Shown in pieces: positions 37,715 through 64,000 of a stretch of DNA of 64,000 nt. The notes under the pieces were generated by a model that made no database searches, was not told the DNA's origin, and saw only the letters and a list, made by a program, of their open reading frames with translations. The stretch covers positions 612,501 through 676,500 of the forward strand of contig WPIO01000132.1 of assembly GCA_009760855.2 (NCBI GenBank), written 5' to 3'. Position 1 is the first letter of the stretch. Every line of letters begins with the position of its first letter. The DNA comes from Cristatella mucedo. Taxonomy: Eukaryota; Bryozoa; Phylactolaemata; Cristatellidae. A program made the translations under genes and the position numbers.

Positions 37715-37845
37715 CGAACCAGGTTTGGCCCAGAGTTAAGCTGCTTGCCTTTGAAGGCCAAAGTCCTCGAGTCCTGAAGCATATGTCAAACATACCACTC
37801 AAATAGAAGTTATCCTAAGGGGCTATACAGATTATATAGTTTTTT
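37715..37845 (+). mobile_element. SINE S1, decayed
   Basis: A tRNA-like head (aggtttggcccagagttaag, B-box-like gtcctcgagtcctga) and a tail with ttatcctaaggggctataca. Diverged from the copy at 50255. Confidence 0.5.
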
Positions 37846-38315
37846 AATCTTTGTAAGTTTCGACTCAGCGAATGTTATGATACTTACTGTCTGTGTTGTG
37901 CACATGCACCTTTCCGTGGCTTTTGATTCGCTGCTCTGACATTAAGGTCTTGGACTAAGGGCTGTGATTAAGGGATAATACTTGTATTTTAGGTACGGAT
38001 GCTCTCGATTGACGCCGTCGTCCAATATCGTCAGCATAACCGAGTGCATTGTTGCTGCACATTCCACTGCCTAGTAGTACTCCTAGTGCCAGCTTCATCC
38101 AAGAGTTCATTCCACGAACCGAGGCCATCGAATCGTACAAGCAGCTTCTAATTCATACAAGTGAGCAGACGATAGCACGATCACCGTAGGTACTGACCAA
38201 ACCCGACGAGCCAGCCAGCCAGTCCAAGCGCCTGCGTTAGAGCGGCAGATATATTCAGCTTTCTTGAGTTACCTGACCGCAGATACAATAACCTCTGGCT
38301 GACACGCCGTTGCAA

Positions 38316-39235
38316 ATAATAATAATGCACTTGATAAGGCGCCCTCAGAGAACTTAATCTCTTTCTAGGCGCTTTACATTTGCTGCAAAGGGAAATGCAA
38401 TTGAATGGTAAGTAATATCATGCTTGATAAACAAACAAAATGAATAGCATGGTTAGGGGTGACATGCACACGGTCAGAATGCAAATGTGGTTAGTGGCAG
38501 CATGCACAGTGTCAGCACGCATAAGCACATCAAAGACGAATCACAGGGACCCACTAAATGCTGTCCTAAGTAGGTGTTTTTAAGTTCTTTTTAAATGTGG
38601 TCGAGTCAAGGGATGTTTTGACGCAAGTCGGGAGGGAGTTCCAGGCTTTGGGATCATACGAACTAAATGCACGGTCTCCAAAGGATTTGAGGTTTGTACG
38701 AGGTATTAGTAAACTGTTGGATTCCGAAAAGCTGGTGGTACGATGCTTGGCCTGGTGGGGAAGTAGATCTGAGAGATAGGCTGAAGCCAAAGAATGAAGT
38801 GACCTAAAAGTGAGCGACAAAACCTTGAAGTCAATCCGTTGCTTGAGTGGTAGCCAGTGCAGGTCGGCGAGAAGTGATGTGATGTGATGTGGCAACTGCA
38901 ACGCTCACGACAGACAAACCTAGCTTCGGAGTTTTGCACCACCTGCAATCGCCTGATTGCACATGCCGGTAGGCCAGCAAACAGTGAGTTACAGAAGTCA
39001 AGGTGGGTGTCACAAATGCATGGACCAACTTAGACATTGTAACCTTATCTAAACAAGCCCAAATTTTAGCAGCATTATGTAGCTGCAAGTAGGCAGACTT
39101 GATTGTGGAGCTGATGTGGTCGTCTAACGAGAGGTCACTTTGGAAGATGACACTTAGATTTCGAGCTGATTCAACAGGAGATATGCTGGCAGAGCCAATT
39201 TTAAGCGTCAGCCTTTCGTCAGCCTTTGCAAAAAA
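38316..39235 (-). mobile_element. LINE A, long minus copy, broken
   Basis: (AAT)n, tail, 3' untranslated region, then the C-terminal reverse-transcriptase part in two minus frames (38566-38901 and 38831-39250). The break is at about 38880, where gtgatgtgatgtgatgtggc is a small expansion. Extends up to the LGVIF-like segment. Confidence 0.9.
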
Positions 39236-39249
39236 CATGAAGCCTTTCA

Positions 39250-40440
39250 CGATGGCACACGCTGTTTATAATACTTGCAATGAAACGAAACGAAATGTTA
39301 ATAGGCTCAGCAGAAACCTTAACTATTATGCTTATTATTAAGAGCACACATGGCTTTCCAGGTTATGCTCTTAGTTAGGACATGAATACATGTCCATTCT
39401 CATGCTCACTATATTACCAAGGCTGGCCGGAAACATCATTGAAGGTAATTGGTTGTAGCACCACATTACAGCAAGGACTCGCAGCGTGCCTCATAATATT
39501 AGGAGGGCTAAAAGATTATTTTTTGCAAACAATTTCTTAGGCTTGTGCTATAGTCAAGAGCAGCCAAAAAAAGAGAATACAATATGGAACTTAAGCGGAA
39601 AATGGCAGCTGGCTCAAAAGCCTCAGTGGAAGGAAACTTTGAAAATCATGCATTGACATTGGACACGAGGAGTGAATAATTTCGGCGGCCTTGTTTCTAG
39701 ACCGTCCGAGGCTATAGTGAAGGAGACCAGATGGTTTATTGAAGCAATTTCGGCTGACTATAGATCGGTCCGTGCTCGGGCTTTACGCGAAAACTCACTC
39801 GAAACTACGTTTGGTTCGGATGATAAGGATTTGCGCTCACTCCACGAAATCCTGTTTTACCAAGCAGTCAGCCCCCGCGGAAAAAAACGATGCCAAAATG
39901 CTCATGCAGCAATCTATTCAGCACCCGGTCGCCACCTTTCAAGCCCCCTCTTGCCGGCAGTATAAGCACCGATCTACCCCGTGCCTATCCGGCAGTGCGT
40001 CGTTATATCAGTTCGAGATATGATCGCTGGCTGAGACCATCTGAATAGCAGAAATAAGAAGCCGATAGGTGCGGCGGTTTCGTGGCAATTCGGCCCGCAC
40101 TGATCCACAAAGTGGCATCCATCATTGTAGGAGTGAAGGCTGAGTCGTGAGCGTCCCACGATTTCGATTATCACGAATGCCGAGGGAGACCAAAGGAACG
40201 AGCGGAGCAAGGGATGAACCGAGCGAGAGGGAAACGGGCAATCACCGTTGGCGGAACGAGATTCTTTCACTGGAGAGCTGCTGTGGATGCATGGAGAGTA
40301 GATGAATTAGGGCAAATGTCCTTCCGTCGAACTCCCGAAGCCCGAATATAACAACCCTCTCGTACGCCTTCGATCGCTAGCGATGGTCCCGACCCCGAAG
40401 GCTCGGCTGACAAGAGTAGCCGGTGGAACGCAACTTCGCA
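39250..40440. other. Spacer without a recognised gene
   Basis: Two overlapping plus frames (39672-39965, 39739-40023) have no recognisable domain. No repeat was identified. Confidence 0.4.
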
Positions 40441-41110
40441 GGTTCAGTTACATCTAGCTGCTCGTGTCCGCATGTTCGAACTTCCGAAGCTCTCGAAGCG
40501 TAGTCTTTCGCTTGAGCTACTTAAACTGCAGCCCCGTCAGCTCCGAGTCAGTGACCTTTTTATTCTCTTCCATCCTGGAAGCTCCTGGAAGCTGCTGCCG
40601 ATTGCAGTCAGCCAGACGCACGCGGCGCTGCGCTACGACGGCACAGACGCACACGGCGCTGCTACTGCGCCCTGCGCGGTCACCTACGGCCTCCTGCAGT
40701 CGCTGCAAAATATTCGCAGGCAGTTTGTGGGCACCAGTCGGCAGCCTCCTTTGCCGGATTCCTCCTGTTCGCCTTCGGCTCCCAGCGGGTATCGCTTCCG
40801 AGGGAGCCTGCATGGCGCTCGGTGTGCTGAGCCTTCTTATTCCTCGCCGCATTCACCTGGATCGCCGTCCATGCCGTCATAGGCGCTTCTCGCTCAGGGA
40901 TTTCAAGCTTACGGTGCCGGCTTCACAGAGTGGCGAGAGCTCTCCGCCACGGCCGTGTCTTATTTACCAAGGACGCTGTGCATCAGGGTGCTGCGGTGCG
41001 TCGGGGCAGGGCCACCGCTGATTGGGCAGTACCGGGCCAGGGGGCGGACTGCATCCTGGTTGGCCCGTTCTGGTAACGCCGACGGCTTCATACTGAGGCC
41101 AGCTCGGCCT
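40440..41110 (+). other. GC-rich patch with overlapping open frames
   Basis: G+C is clearly higher than around it, and two plus frames stay open for 130-185 codons (40464-41021 and 40472-40882). A third frame without a Met runs from about 40827 to a TAA near 41085 and contains GRVLFTKDAVHQGAAVRRG. I recognise none of them. GC-rich DNA makes long chance frames likely. A decayed gene or a CpG-rich element is possible. Confidence 0.25.
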
Positions 41111-41114
41111 CAGC

Positions 41115-41825
41115 TTATACGACTTGCATTTGTGACATCCCGACTTGACTTCTATAACTCACTGCTTGCTGGCCTACCGGCATGTGCAATCAGGTGATTA
41201 CAGCTTGTGCAAAACTCTGCAGCTAGGCTTATCTGTCATGAACGTCGAAATTGCCATATCACACCACTTCTCGAGACCTGCACTGGCTACCAGTCAAGCA
41301 ACGCATCGACTTCAAGGTTTTGTCGCTCACTTTTAGGTCCCTTCATTCTATGGCTCTAGCCTATCTCTCCGACATAATCCCCCATCAGGCCAATCATCGT
41401 ACCACCCGCTTTTCGGAATCCAACAGTCTAGAAATACCTCGTACAAACCTCAAATCCTTTGGAGACCGTGCATTTAGCTCGTATGCTCCCAAAGCCTGGA
41501 ACTCCCGACCTGCGTCAGAACATCCCCTGACCTGACCACATTTAAAAGGAACTTAAAAACACAACTACTTAGGACAGTATTTAGTGGGTCCCTGTGATTC
41601 GTCCTTCACGTGCTTATTCGTGCTGACACTGTGCATGCTGCCACTAACCACATTTGCATGCTTACCCTGTGCATGTCACCCCTAACCACGTTGTTCGTGT
41701 TGTTTATCAACCATAATATTACTCAAGATTCAATCGCGTTTCCCTTTGCAACAAATTTAAATCGCCTAGGAAGACATTAAGCTCTCTGAGGGCGCTTTAT
41801 CAAGTGCATTGCTATTATTGATTGC
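41115..41825 (+). mobile_element. LINE A, plus-oriented copy
   Basis: Plus frames 41145-41336 and 41251-41535 carry ALATSQATHRLQGFV-like and DLHWLPVKQRIDFKVLSLTF segments with frameshifts between. They are followed by the 3' untranslated region and the tail gaagacattaagctctctga with an (ATT)-like end. Broken copy. Confidence 0.88.
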
Positions 41826-42449
41826 GGTGCTTCGAGGAGCTGGCTTCACCAGTATCTGACTCGCATCTCTTAAGGACACGCAACGTAACGTGTGCGACGC
41901 AACGTAACATGATCAGGTATAAAGCACCCACTGCTCGTGGAATCGAATGGCTGCTGGCAGCTGAATAAGCTGCTTTCTTTGCCAAGTTAAGATCTAGGAA
42001 AATTCACAGCTGAACCTCGGCGAATTAAGTTCGATGACACGCAGAATAGGCCTCTGCTGAACATGAGGAAATTAAGGAACAGTGCTTACAGTGCAACAGC
42101 TCCACGGATACTGATCGCAGCAGACGGTGAAGATTTGGCTGAGCTAGATGGTAGGTTTGTTGACGTGCTATTACTCTGGGTGCCGGTGCGCGGCTTTTAA
42201 AGTAAAACTAGCAATGACATTCAAATTAAAATTTACTGATATGCTTCAGGATATTGCGAGTCGTGTCGAGATTAGTAGGAAGCAGGAACTTTAGTTCGCT
42301 CGAAATGGCAGCAGGAATGAACCTCTTGCGATTAATCTGTAAGGTGTCAAGGGCGATCATGTGACCAATGTAGCATCGGTGCAGGCTACGTTTGAAACTC
42401 CGTGTGGTGAAATCGGGAAACCCATGGTACGACTGAAGAAACCGGAGTT

Positions 42450-42790
42450 TATGATTCAATCGCAAGCGTAATGTAATGTATCTCTGTCTGTAACTCCACA
42501 AAACCAAAAAGACTGTGTGGGTGTTACGAGTGAGAGTTTTGTATAGCGCACTCACAGCTTAAGCGGCTTTTGGTATTGGTACGCATTCGGTAGCCAACAA
42601 ATTTCATCTCACGCAACAAAAGAGAAAGTGGGAAGCATAGCAGAGTCAGGAGAGCACTTGGGGTAATGAGTAGAAGCGAAGAACTGAATGCGAGTAAGCT
42701 GCACATATCTGTCGCATTAGCCTTGAATGAAGATGTGACAAAAAAAGTGATCATTCTTTGTGTGCTGGTTATTGCGATTGTAGAGCCCTA
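42450..42790 (-). mobile_element. LINE C 3' fragment
   Basis: Shares tctctgtctgtaactccaca, then gcactcacagcttaagcggc and agagaaagtgggaagcatag with 52505-53010 and 55390-55760. Orientation is taken from the fuller copy at 52505. The bases 41830-42450 and 42790-45440 show no recognised gene. Confidence 0.5.
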
Positions 42791-44291
42791 GCTGTGGTGA
42801 CCTGCCGAAACACTACTTGTAGGCAAACTGCTGATGTCTCGGACAGCTCTGGTTAAGCTGTTTCGCTAATTTGCGATAATATGCCGATAATACTAATATA
42901 CTATAATACTGCCGAGGGTGCCTTCCCATGTGAGATTTATGAGATGGTCTGCAACAATCATTACCTTTCCGATAGGAAACCGATTGAGATCAGTGCTTTG
43001 GCACTGTTCAGTTCGGTGATGGTACTTTATTTCATGTGCCGTTGTGTTTATACGATGAACAAGACTTTTTCGACTTCAAGCTTTCAGAGTTTCGAAGACT
43101 CGTCGTCTCATTTATGTTGACTTGGGAAAGCTTCATCTACGATGTACTTTGATGTCACGTGGCATCAACTGCAGCTGGGTCGTCAACTTCGTAAATGTAA
43201 TGCCGAGACCTTTGAGCCCGTGCAAATCAACGGCGCTTCATGTGGCTACGACCAGGCTAGGGTTGCTGACGAGGCGTGCGGTACAAGCACATGCATTGGA
43301 CTCCTTGGTCTGATTTGCAGTAACTTAATTGTTCACTGCATGTCGAAAGTCAGCCAACGAGTGTATGCTTAGAACCACAGATTGCTTAACTGAATGCAAG
43401 GCAAGACAGATTGGATTAGAGAAGCGATGCCAAGGCAGAGCACGAGTCGAAATGATTTCGCTGCACCGATGCACGGAGGTCAGCTCTTCATTATGTTTCG
43501 TCGTGCACTAGTCAAGTTCTAATTTCGATATCGGTTCATGCCTCTTATGAGAGAGGGCTGAAGCCGGGAGTTCAGAAAATGCATCGAAGCTCAGCTGCAA
43601 TGCAGCGACTGCTGCCGTCGGTGATGAAGATAAAGACAAGACAATTTCAACAATTTATGTGAAGAATGCATCTGAAAATCTTCGGTAGAACCCGAGGGTC
43701 TCCGGTAGAACGTTGAGTCTGACAAAGTGAAGAATAAAGAGTTGACATCTGCCATTGACGGTTGTGCAGAGAATCCTTGGCATCCTAACAGAGCCACATC
43801 GTGAAAGTGCTCAAGATTGTTATCGTCAGTGGTTCCATAATTTTATATAATCATTACGTACTGCATATATCACAATCTACGGTTTGCTGAGTATAAAAGG
43901 ACATCGGATGTGATGTCTAGTCAGTTGTACGTTATGACGAGTGCTGTGCACATGTAGCCCCCTGTGGCTGTAGAACACGCGGCTCTGCGTTAACGACTGG
44001 GACTTGTCACTGTGGTTACTTGTTAATTCGCAGCCTTAGTTTCTGCTTCGCTATCTGCTATCGCGACTGTGATTTGTTGCTCCATGCCTCTCCCAAAGTG
44101 CGGGGCTTTTTTAGTTGGCCTGCCAATCGCTAATCCCCAGACTCCCAGGTCACTCGAAGACGAGATTCAGAACTATTGAAAAAAAGGCCAAGAACTGCGG
44201 TTTTAATGCTTTCTCGAGGGTAGCTTGACTTTTCACCGGTTTTGCCTTTGGGGCAGCCACAAATTACTAAGTACTGGCTGCACTCTGGGCC

Positions 44292-44514
44292 ATGCAGGTG
44301 GTGGCCATCACCGTCTTTACCAGAGTGGGAGAGGTGGCACGTGAAGCAACAAGAGCCAACGATTCTCCCCGGTTTCACTCCAGAGGAGCATTGTCCGACA
44401 TTGGCCGACAAAGTGCAGCCTCGTACAGCAAACAGCAACTTTATTCACCTACTTCCACATCATTATCTAGGGCGATCTACCCGATCAGCACTCGCGAGCG
44501 ACTCACAGTAAGCA
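44292..44514 (+). other. Weak candidate exon in the spacer
   Basis: Between ccatgcag and CTCACA|GTAAGC the plus strand is open, with a Ser/Arg-rich peptide containing SDIGRQSAASYSKQQLYS. An open frame on the minus strand covers much of the same bases. Codon use is ordinary and no family is recognised. It may be chance. Confidence 0.15.
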
Positions 44515-45439
44515 TACCTATCTATAATGGCTCAAGGTTTTAAGAAAATAAAATTAAGCGGAAGCATGCGATTACACGCTGCCGCGAATGTGTGGTTGCG
44601 GCCGGATATCGGGCGGACGGAACTTCGCGTGCACTCGTGACGTCCACGTCGCTCCCGTGCAAAAAGAGGTGTGAGGAGTCTCAGTACGAGGCACCGAACA
44701 CACCGTTGCGGTGATTCCCACTGCAAACATCAACAGCGAGGGGCGCAATCTTTAGAGAAGCCAGACAGTGGGCCAGACAAGCAGGCCGCACAGTCGTACA
44801 GAGGGTCTGCAGCAAGGGATATTTGCAAGTGTCGCACACTGCTCGGCAACCTCGTGGCTGGGTACGAGCAGCAGTAGGGACACGCTACCACGAGTGCGTG
44901 CTTACGAGTAGTTTGGAGCATGTCTACACGTAGCATGTAGCGTGCTTGGATAATGTTTGGAAAAGCATGACACCTGCTCTTAAAGCAATGATTGGGTAAG
45001 CTGAGAGCTGCGCGAGGACAATCATTTTCACACGAGGCAATCAAATTCCTTCACACATGTGCGACTATTTGGTTATCGGCCGTCACTGTGTGCAGCAGCA
45101 GCCCTACCTAGTAGTGCTCAGCCCTGGCAGACTGGGGCTGATGGCAGGTCCTGCTGCTCAGCCTCTCTTCACGCATGCACGCAAGCGAACGTGCACGCGT
45201 GCGCATGCACACACGGTCAGCTGGCTCTGAAGCCCCTGCACTTGCTGCGCTCACTTGTGTAGCAAGTCGCGCCTGTGCTCTGATCGTCGTTGCTGGCTGC
45301 GGTGGCTCTCGCTGCGTGACGCCGACGTAGAGAATGATGCCTCTGAGCTTCCATCGCTGCAAGCAAAGGGAAGGATAATGATGAGTCGTTTGCTTAGAGA
45401 GCACCGAAGAGTGAACCGAATCTGGATATCCAGAGAGAA

Positions 45440-45700
45440 GCAGTAGCCAGGCAGATCTAATGGCGAGCAGCGTACGTATTGCGCTCAGACAAGCACGGGA
45501 AAAGGCACCAAAGGATTTCAATGTAGTACGAGCAACGACAGGAAGCCAAAGAGCTGGGCATGAACGAAAGACAGGAAGGAAAGGCAGGCTGCTGGCGCAA
45601 GCAAGTGAAGTGACCTGCGGGCCACAGAGAGGATTCTGAAGTTGATGCGCTACTTGAAAGGAAGCCGGTGAAGCTCAGACACAAGTAGTCTGATCTGAAT
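45440..45700 (-). mobile_element. LINE B fragment
   Basis: Contains gtgaagtgacctgcgggcca, then agaggattctgaagttgatg and gccggtgaagctcagacaca, the same order as in 3480-3600 and 28360-28440. A 17-bp direct repeat, ggcttaccacgattcgc, lies just beyond it at about 45733-45768. Confidence 0.55.
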
Positions 45701-46194
45701 ATAGGACCACTGTGCTTGCATTGCTTACCGGTAGGCTTACCACGATTCGCAGGCTTACCACGATTCGCTATCGCATCAATGCAACCTTACCATTTACCAT
45801 TGCAAGCTCCGCTTTCTTGACAACATTTGCAGTCGGTGTGTTTGTTGTGCCAAATGCGTGCACGCGATTCGGTGCATCTGTGGGCGGCGCACTCCACACT
45901 TGCATGCTTGCAATAGGTTGGGTTGACCTGGGATGCGATTACTTTTGGAATTTTGTGCAAGTTCAGTCATGAGATGCCTTGCAATGGAGCATCACAGTCG
46001 CCGTATCTCAAAACTCCCACAGCTTCCTCGCATACTCTTTTCGACCAGCGACACTTTCTGACAAATAGGCCCTCAAAGATCGTTCAAGTACAACACCGGG
46101 TCACGTGCCATTCACTTCAGGGCCACTGTCGAGTCTTGTTGCTGAATCAGCTCTTTAACAAAGCCTTTTGAACCACTCATAAAAATTAATATAA

Positions 46195-46330
46195 TTCATT
46201 TGTATGGTGCCCTAAGAGAGCTTAATCTCTATTCAGGCGCTGCACATATGTCACGGGGCTCGACCCCACGACCTCGGCCAGACCTTGGTCGGCGTGAGAG
46301 CCTTAGCCACTGGGCCAAACCAGCGCGGCC
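46195..46330 (-). mobile_element. tRNA-derived SINE, family S1
   Basis: Minus orientation. Tail first (catttgtatggtgccctaag, ttaatctctattcaggcgct), then the tRNA-like head with the complement of the B box (ggggctcgaccccacgacct) and of the A box (agccttagccactgggccaa). A full-length relative of 50255-50397. Confidence 0.8.
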
Positions 46331-46554
46331 TCAAACGAGCCTGCTCATCAGATCCGTGCTACTGCAGCCGCGGCGGTGGCAGACAGCAGCAGGCTGCTCG
46401 ACCACACGAGTTGCACTTACGGAAGATGATGATGAGGGTGCTGGGTAACAAGATCCTCCATGTAAGGGCTGGAGAAGGCCTCGTGTGGCAGCTGCCGGCT
46501 GCCGAGCGGAGCAGCTCCTGCATCTCTGAGCACCGAGTTCTGCAATGATGATGA

Positions 46555-46680
46555 TGATCATGATAATAGAAATAATAATAATAATACATTTGCTATAGCA
46601 TCCTCAGAGAACCCAATCTCTTCATAGGCACTTTACAGATGCTGTAAAGGAAGCATGATCGAATGTTTAGTGGTGATGAT
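46555..46680 (-). mobile_element. LINE A tail
   Basis: (AAT)n, then tttgctatagcatcctcaga, ttcataggcactttacagat. Strongly 5'-truncated and diverged. 46680-47250 holds only a C-run near 47000. Confidence 0.7.
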
Positions 46681-47252
46681 GATAGGACATCGCATGCTGT
46701 TATGTGCCAACTTCAGGGACGGCATGACTAAGATCAGCTCATCTCCCAGAAAAGGCACTGACAGCCGAGGCCGGACGGGGTGCAGAGGCAGCAGTCACCG
46801 CTAGTGCCACGGCAGCAGCAGCACGCCCTCTGTCACCAACGACATGGCCTGACAATGCAAGCGCCGTTTTCACCCCTATTGAGCTTATAGGGATCGTGAC
46901 AGGCTGAAAAATTATTTTAATAATTTTTTATTTGCTCAATCCTTCGACGAAATCCTATTAGTCTTGCAGTGCGGTGATTGATGGTGGAGGTGGCTGCAAC
47001 CCCCCCCCCCTGCTGCATTGATTCCCCACGCCTCACTTTCGGTCAACGCTTTGTCACGCCCTTTTGCAGGCTGCCTTGCTTGCATCAAAAGTATATTACC
47101 GTCAACGATGTGGTGCCCTAGCCAGCATTACTGTGCTGCCTTCCTTGAATTCCTTCGCAAGTGGCTCTGCTTGTCAATCCTTGCCACACTGCCGAAGCAG
47201 TGACTCACCGAGATGCACTCGTCCTGGCATGAAGATTGGAAGAAGAATGCTC

Positions 47253-47319
47253 ATCTCGTTCATCAGGTGGAAGGGGCACACGTGCAGCTCACTTGTCTCG
47301 TCCACCTGATGAACGAGAT
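47253..47319. repeat. Perfect 19-bp inverted repeat, 29-bp loop
   Basis: atctcgttcatcaggtgga at 47253-47271 is the exact reverse complement of 47301-47319. If the tentative CCDC171 terminal exon is right, this stem-loop lies in its 3' untranslated region. Confidence 0.95.
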
Positions 47320-47379
47320 TCCGGCGAGATTCCTGAGTCCACGCCATCCTCGGTCGCATGTCTGCTTTTGAAGAAAAGC

Positions 47380-63249
<15,870 letters not shown>

Positions 63250-63689
63250 CTGCAACAGCAACCGGGGCTGCAGCAGTGTGCCGGCGGCAGCATTTCGGCA
63301 TCAGCAGTGGCGGCGGCAGCAGGTCGTCGCCGGCGCCCTGGTTTCAAGGGACAGGCCCACAGCACGACCGTGAAGTGGGGGCGGGGCGTCGGGATCGAGT
63401 CGGCCGGCGCTCGGCGCTGGGCGCGAATGCCACCGATTCCACCTTGCGTTTTTAGAAGCAGAAAAATTGAGGACGACTGGTCGAGGAGACTGGCCGAAGA
63501 GTGTGTTTAGCTGCAGCTGCAACTTTTTCCAACCGGCTATGCTAGCTGCAACTAACCTGCCAAATCGGCCTCGCTTCGACCACCAGCGATGGGCCATCCG
63601 AGACCTATGCAGCCACGCGAATGGCAATATGTAGCACAGCGAGTCCACGACGACCGACCGATTTAATGAGGTTTCATGTTAAATATAAA

Positions 63690-63845
63690 TGTAATTTATT
63701 TGTATAGCGGATGAAGAGAACTCAATCTCTATTCAGGCGCTTCCCATATGCTTCACATATGCTTCCCATATGCCACGGGGCTGGAGCCCACGACCTTGGG
63801 CTGACCTTGGTCGGGGCGCGCACCTCAACTGCTGGGCCAAACCAT
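63690..63845 (-). mobile_element. tRNA-derived SINE, family S1
   Basis: Minus orientation. Tail with gagaactcaatctctattca, a local expansion of the catatgcttc motif (three times at about 63746-63776), then the complement of the B box (cggggctggagcccacgacc) and the head end ctgctgggccaaaccat. It ends about 55 bp before the exon at 63902. Confidence 0.8.
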
Positions 63846-63901
63846 ACTTATAAGGCTTATGAGGTAGGCTAATAAGGCTTATGTAATGAGGTCGTTTGCA
63901 G

Positions 63902-64000
63902 CCAGTCAAGAAACGGGGCAAGCCGCCGGCCGTGAAGGCAGTGGGTTTCAGAACTGTTCCCTCCGAATCCCTGGCGCCCTACCAGGTCGAGAAGGAGCTC
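63902..64000 (+). CDS. Unidentified exon running off the right edge
   Basis: After aatgaggtcgtttgcag the plus strand is open to the window end in one frame, 33 codons starting PVKKRGKPPAVKAVGFRTVP and ending PYQVEKEL. The same frame has a TGA a few codons before the AG, so the frame fits an exon start and not a longer open frame. The opposite strand gives nothing like CCDC171. I do not recognise the peptide. If missing CCDC171 exons lie further right, this could be a gene nested antisense in a CCDC171 intron. Confidence 0.45.

Noticed and set aside
44130-44438. Minus open frame with several Cys and His, looking like a zinc finger
   Set aside because: The Cys and His spacing does not fit C2H2 or other zinc-finger patterns I know, and a plus frame competes over the same bases.

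Overview
This is animal nuclear DNA. Short exons with GT/AG borders are spread over long introns, both genes encode coiled-coil proteins of animal centrosome or cilium type, and the spacers are full of LINE fragments, tRNA-derived SINEs and very long (CT)n and (GT)n microsatellites. There is no operon, ribosome-binding site or phage logic. I cannot name the species. The repeat profile suggests an invertebrate.

Left third (about 2125-26836, plus strand): 22-23 exons of a centlein (CNTLN) orthologue, a centrosomal coiled-coil protein. The 5' end lies off the left edge and the stop codon is at 26834-26836. From 7190 on, every exon joins its neighbour in compatible phase, so the model is well supported there. 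Three 5' exon borders are less sure.

Middle (about 26840-48200): a long spacer with no gene I can recognise. It holds fragments of three LINE groups (called A, B and C here), SINE pieces, an array of about 2.8 copies of a 227-bp unit, a 72-bp near-perfect palindrome at 31815-31886 and a GC-rich patch at 40440-41110.

Right third (about 47380 or 48204 to 63249, minus strand): 16 phase-consistent exons, plus one tentative terminal exon, of a CCDC171 orthologue. CCDC171 is a large coiled-coil protein of unknown function. About the first fifth of the protein is missing and should lie to the right. A separate plus-strand open exon runs off the window at 63902-64000.

The two genes are convergent, tail to tail. 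As I recall, both also lie on human 9p22, so the pair looks like old conserved linkage. Repeats follow a clear logic. LINE A ends in a short stem-like 3' tail followed by (ATT)n, and one tRNA-derived SINE family carries a nearly identical tail, as expected of a SINE mobilised by that LINE. Several elements are nested, one with a visible 6-bp target-site duplication.
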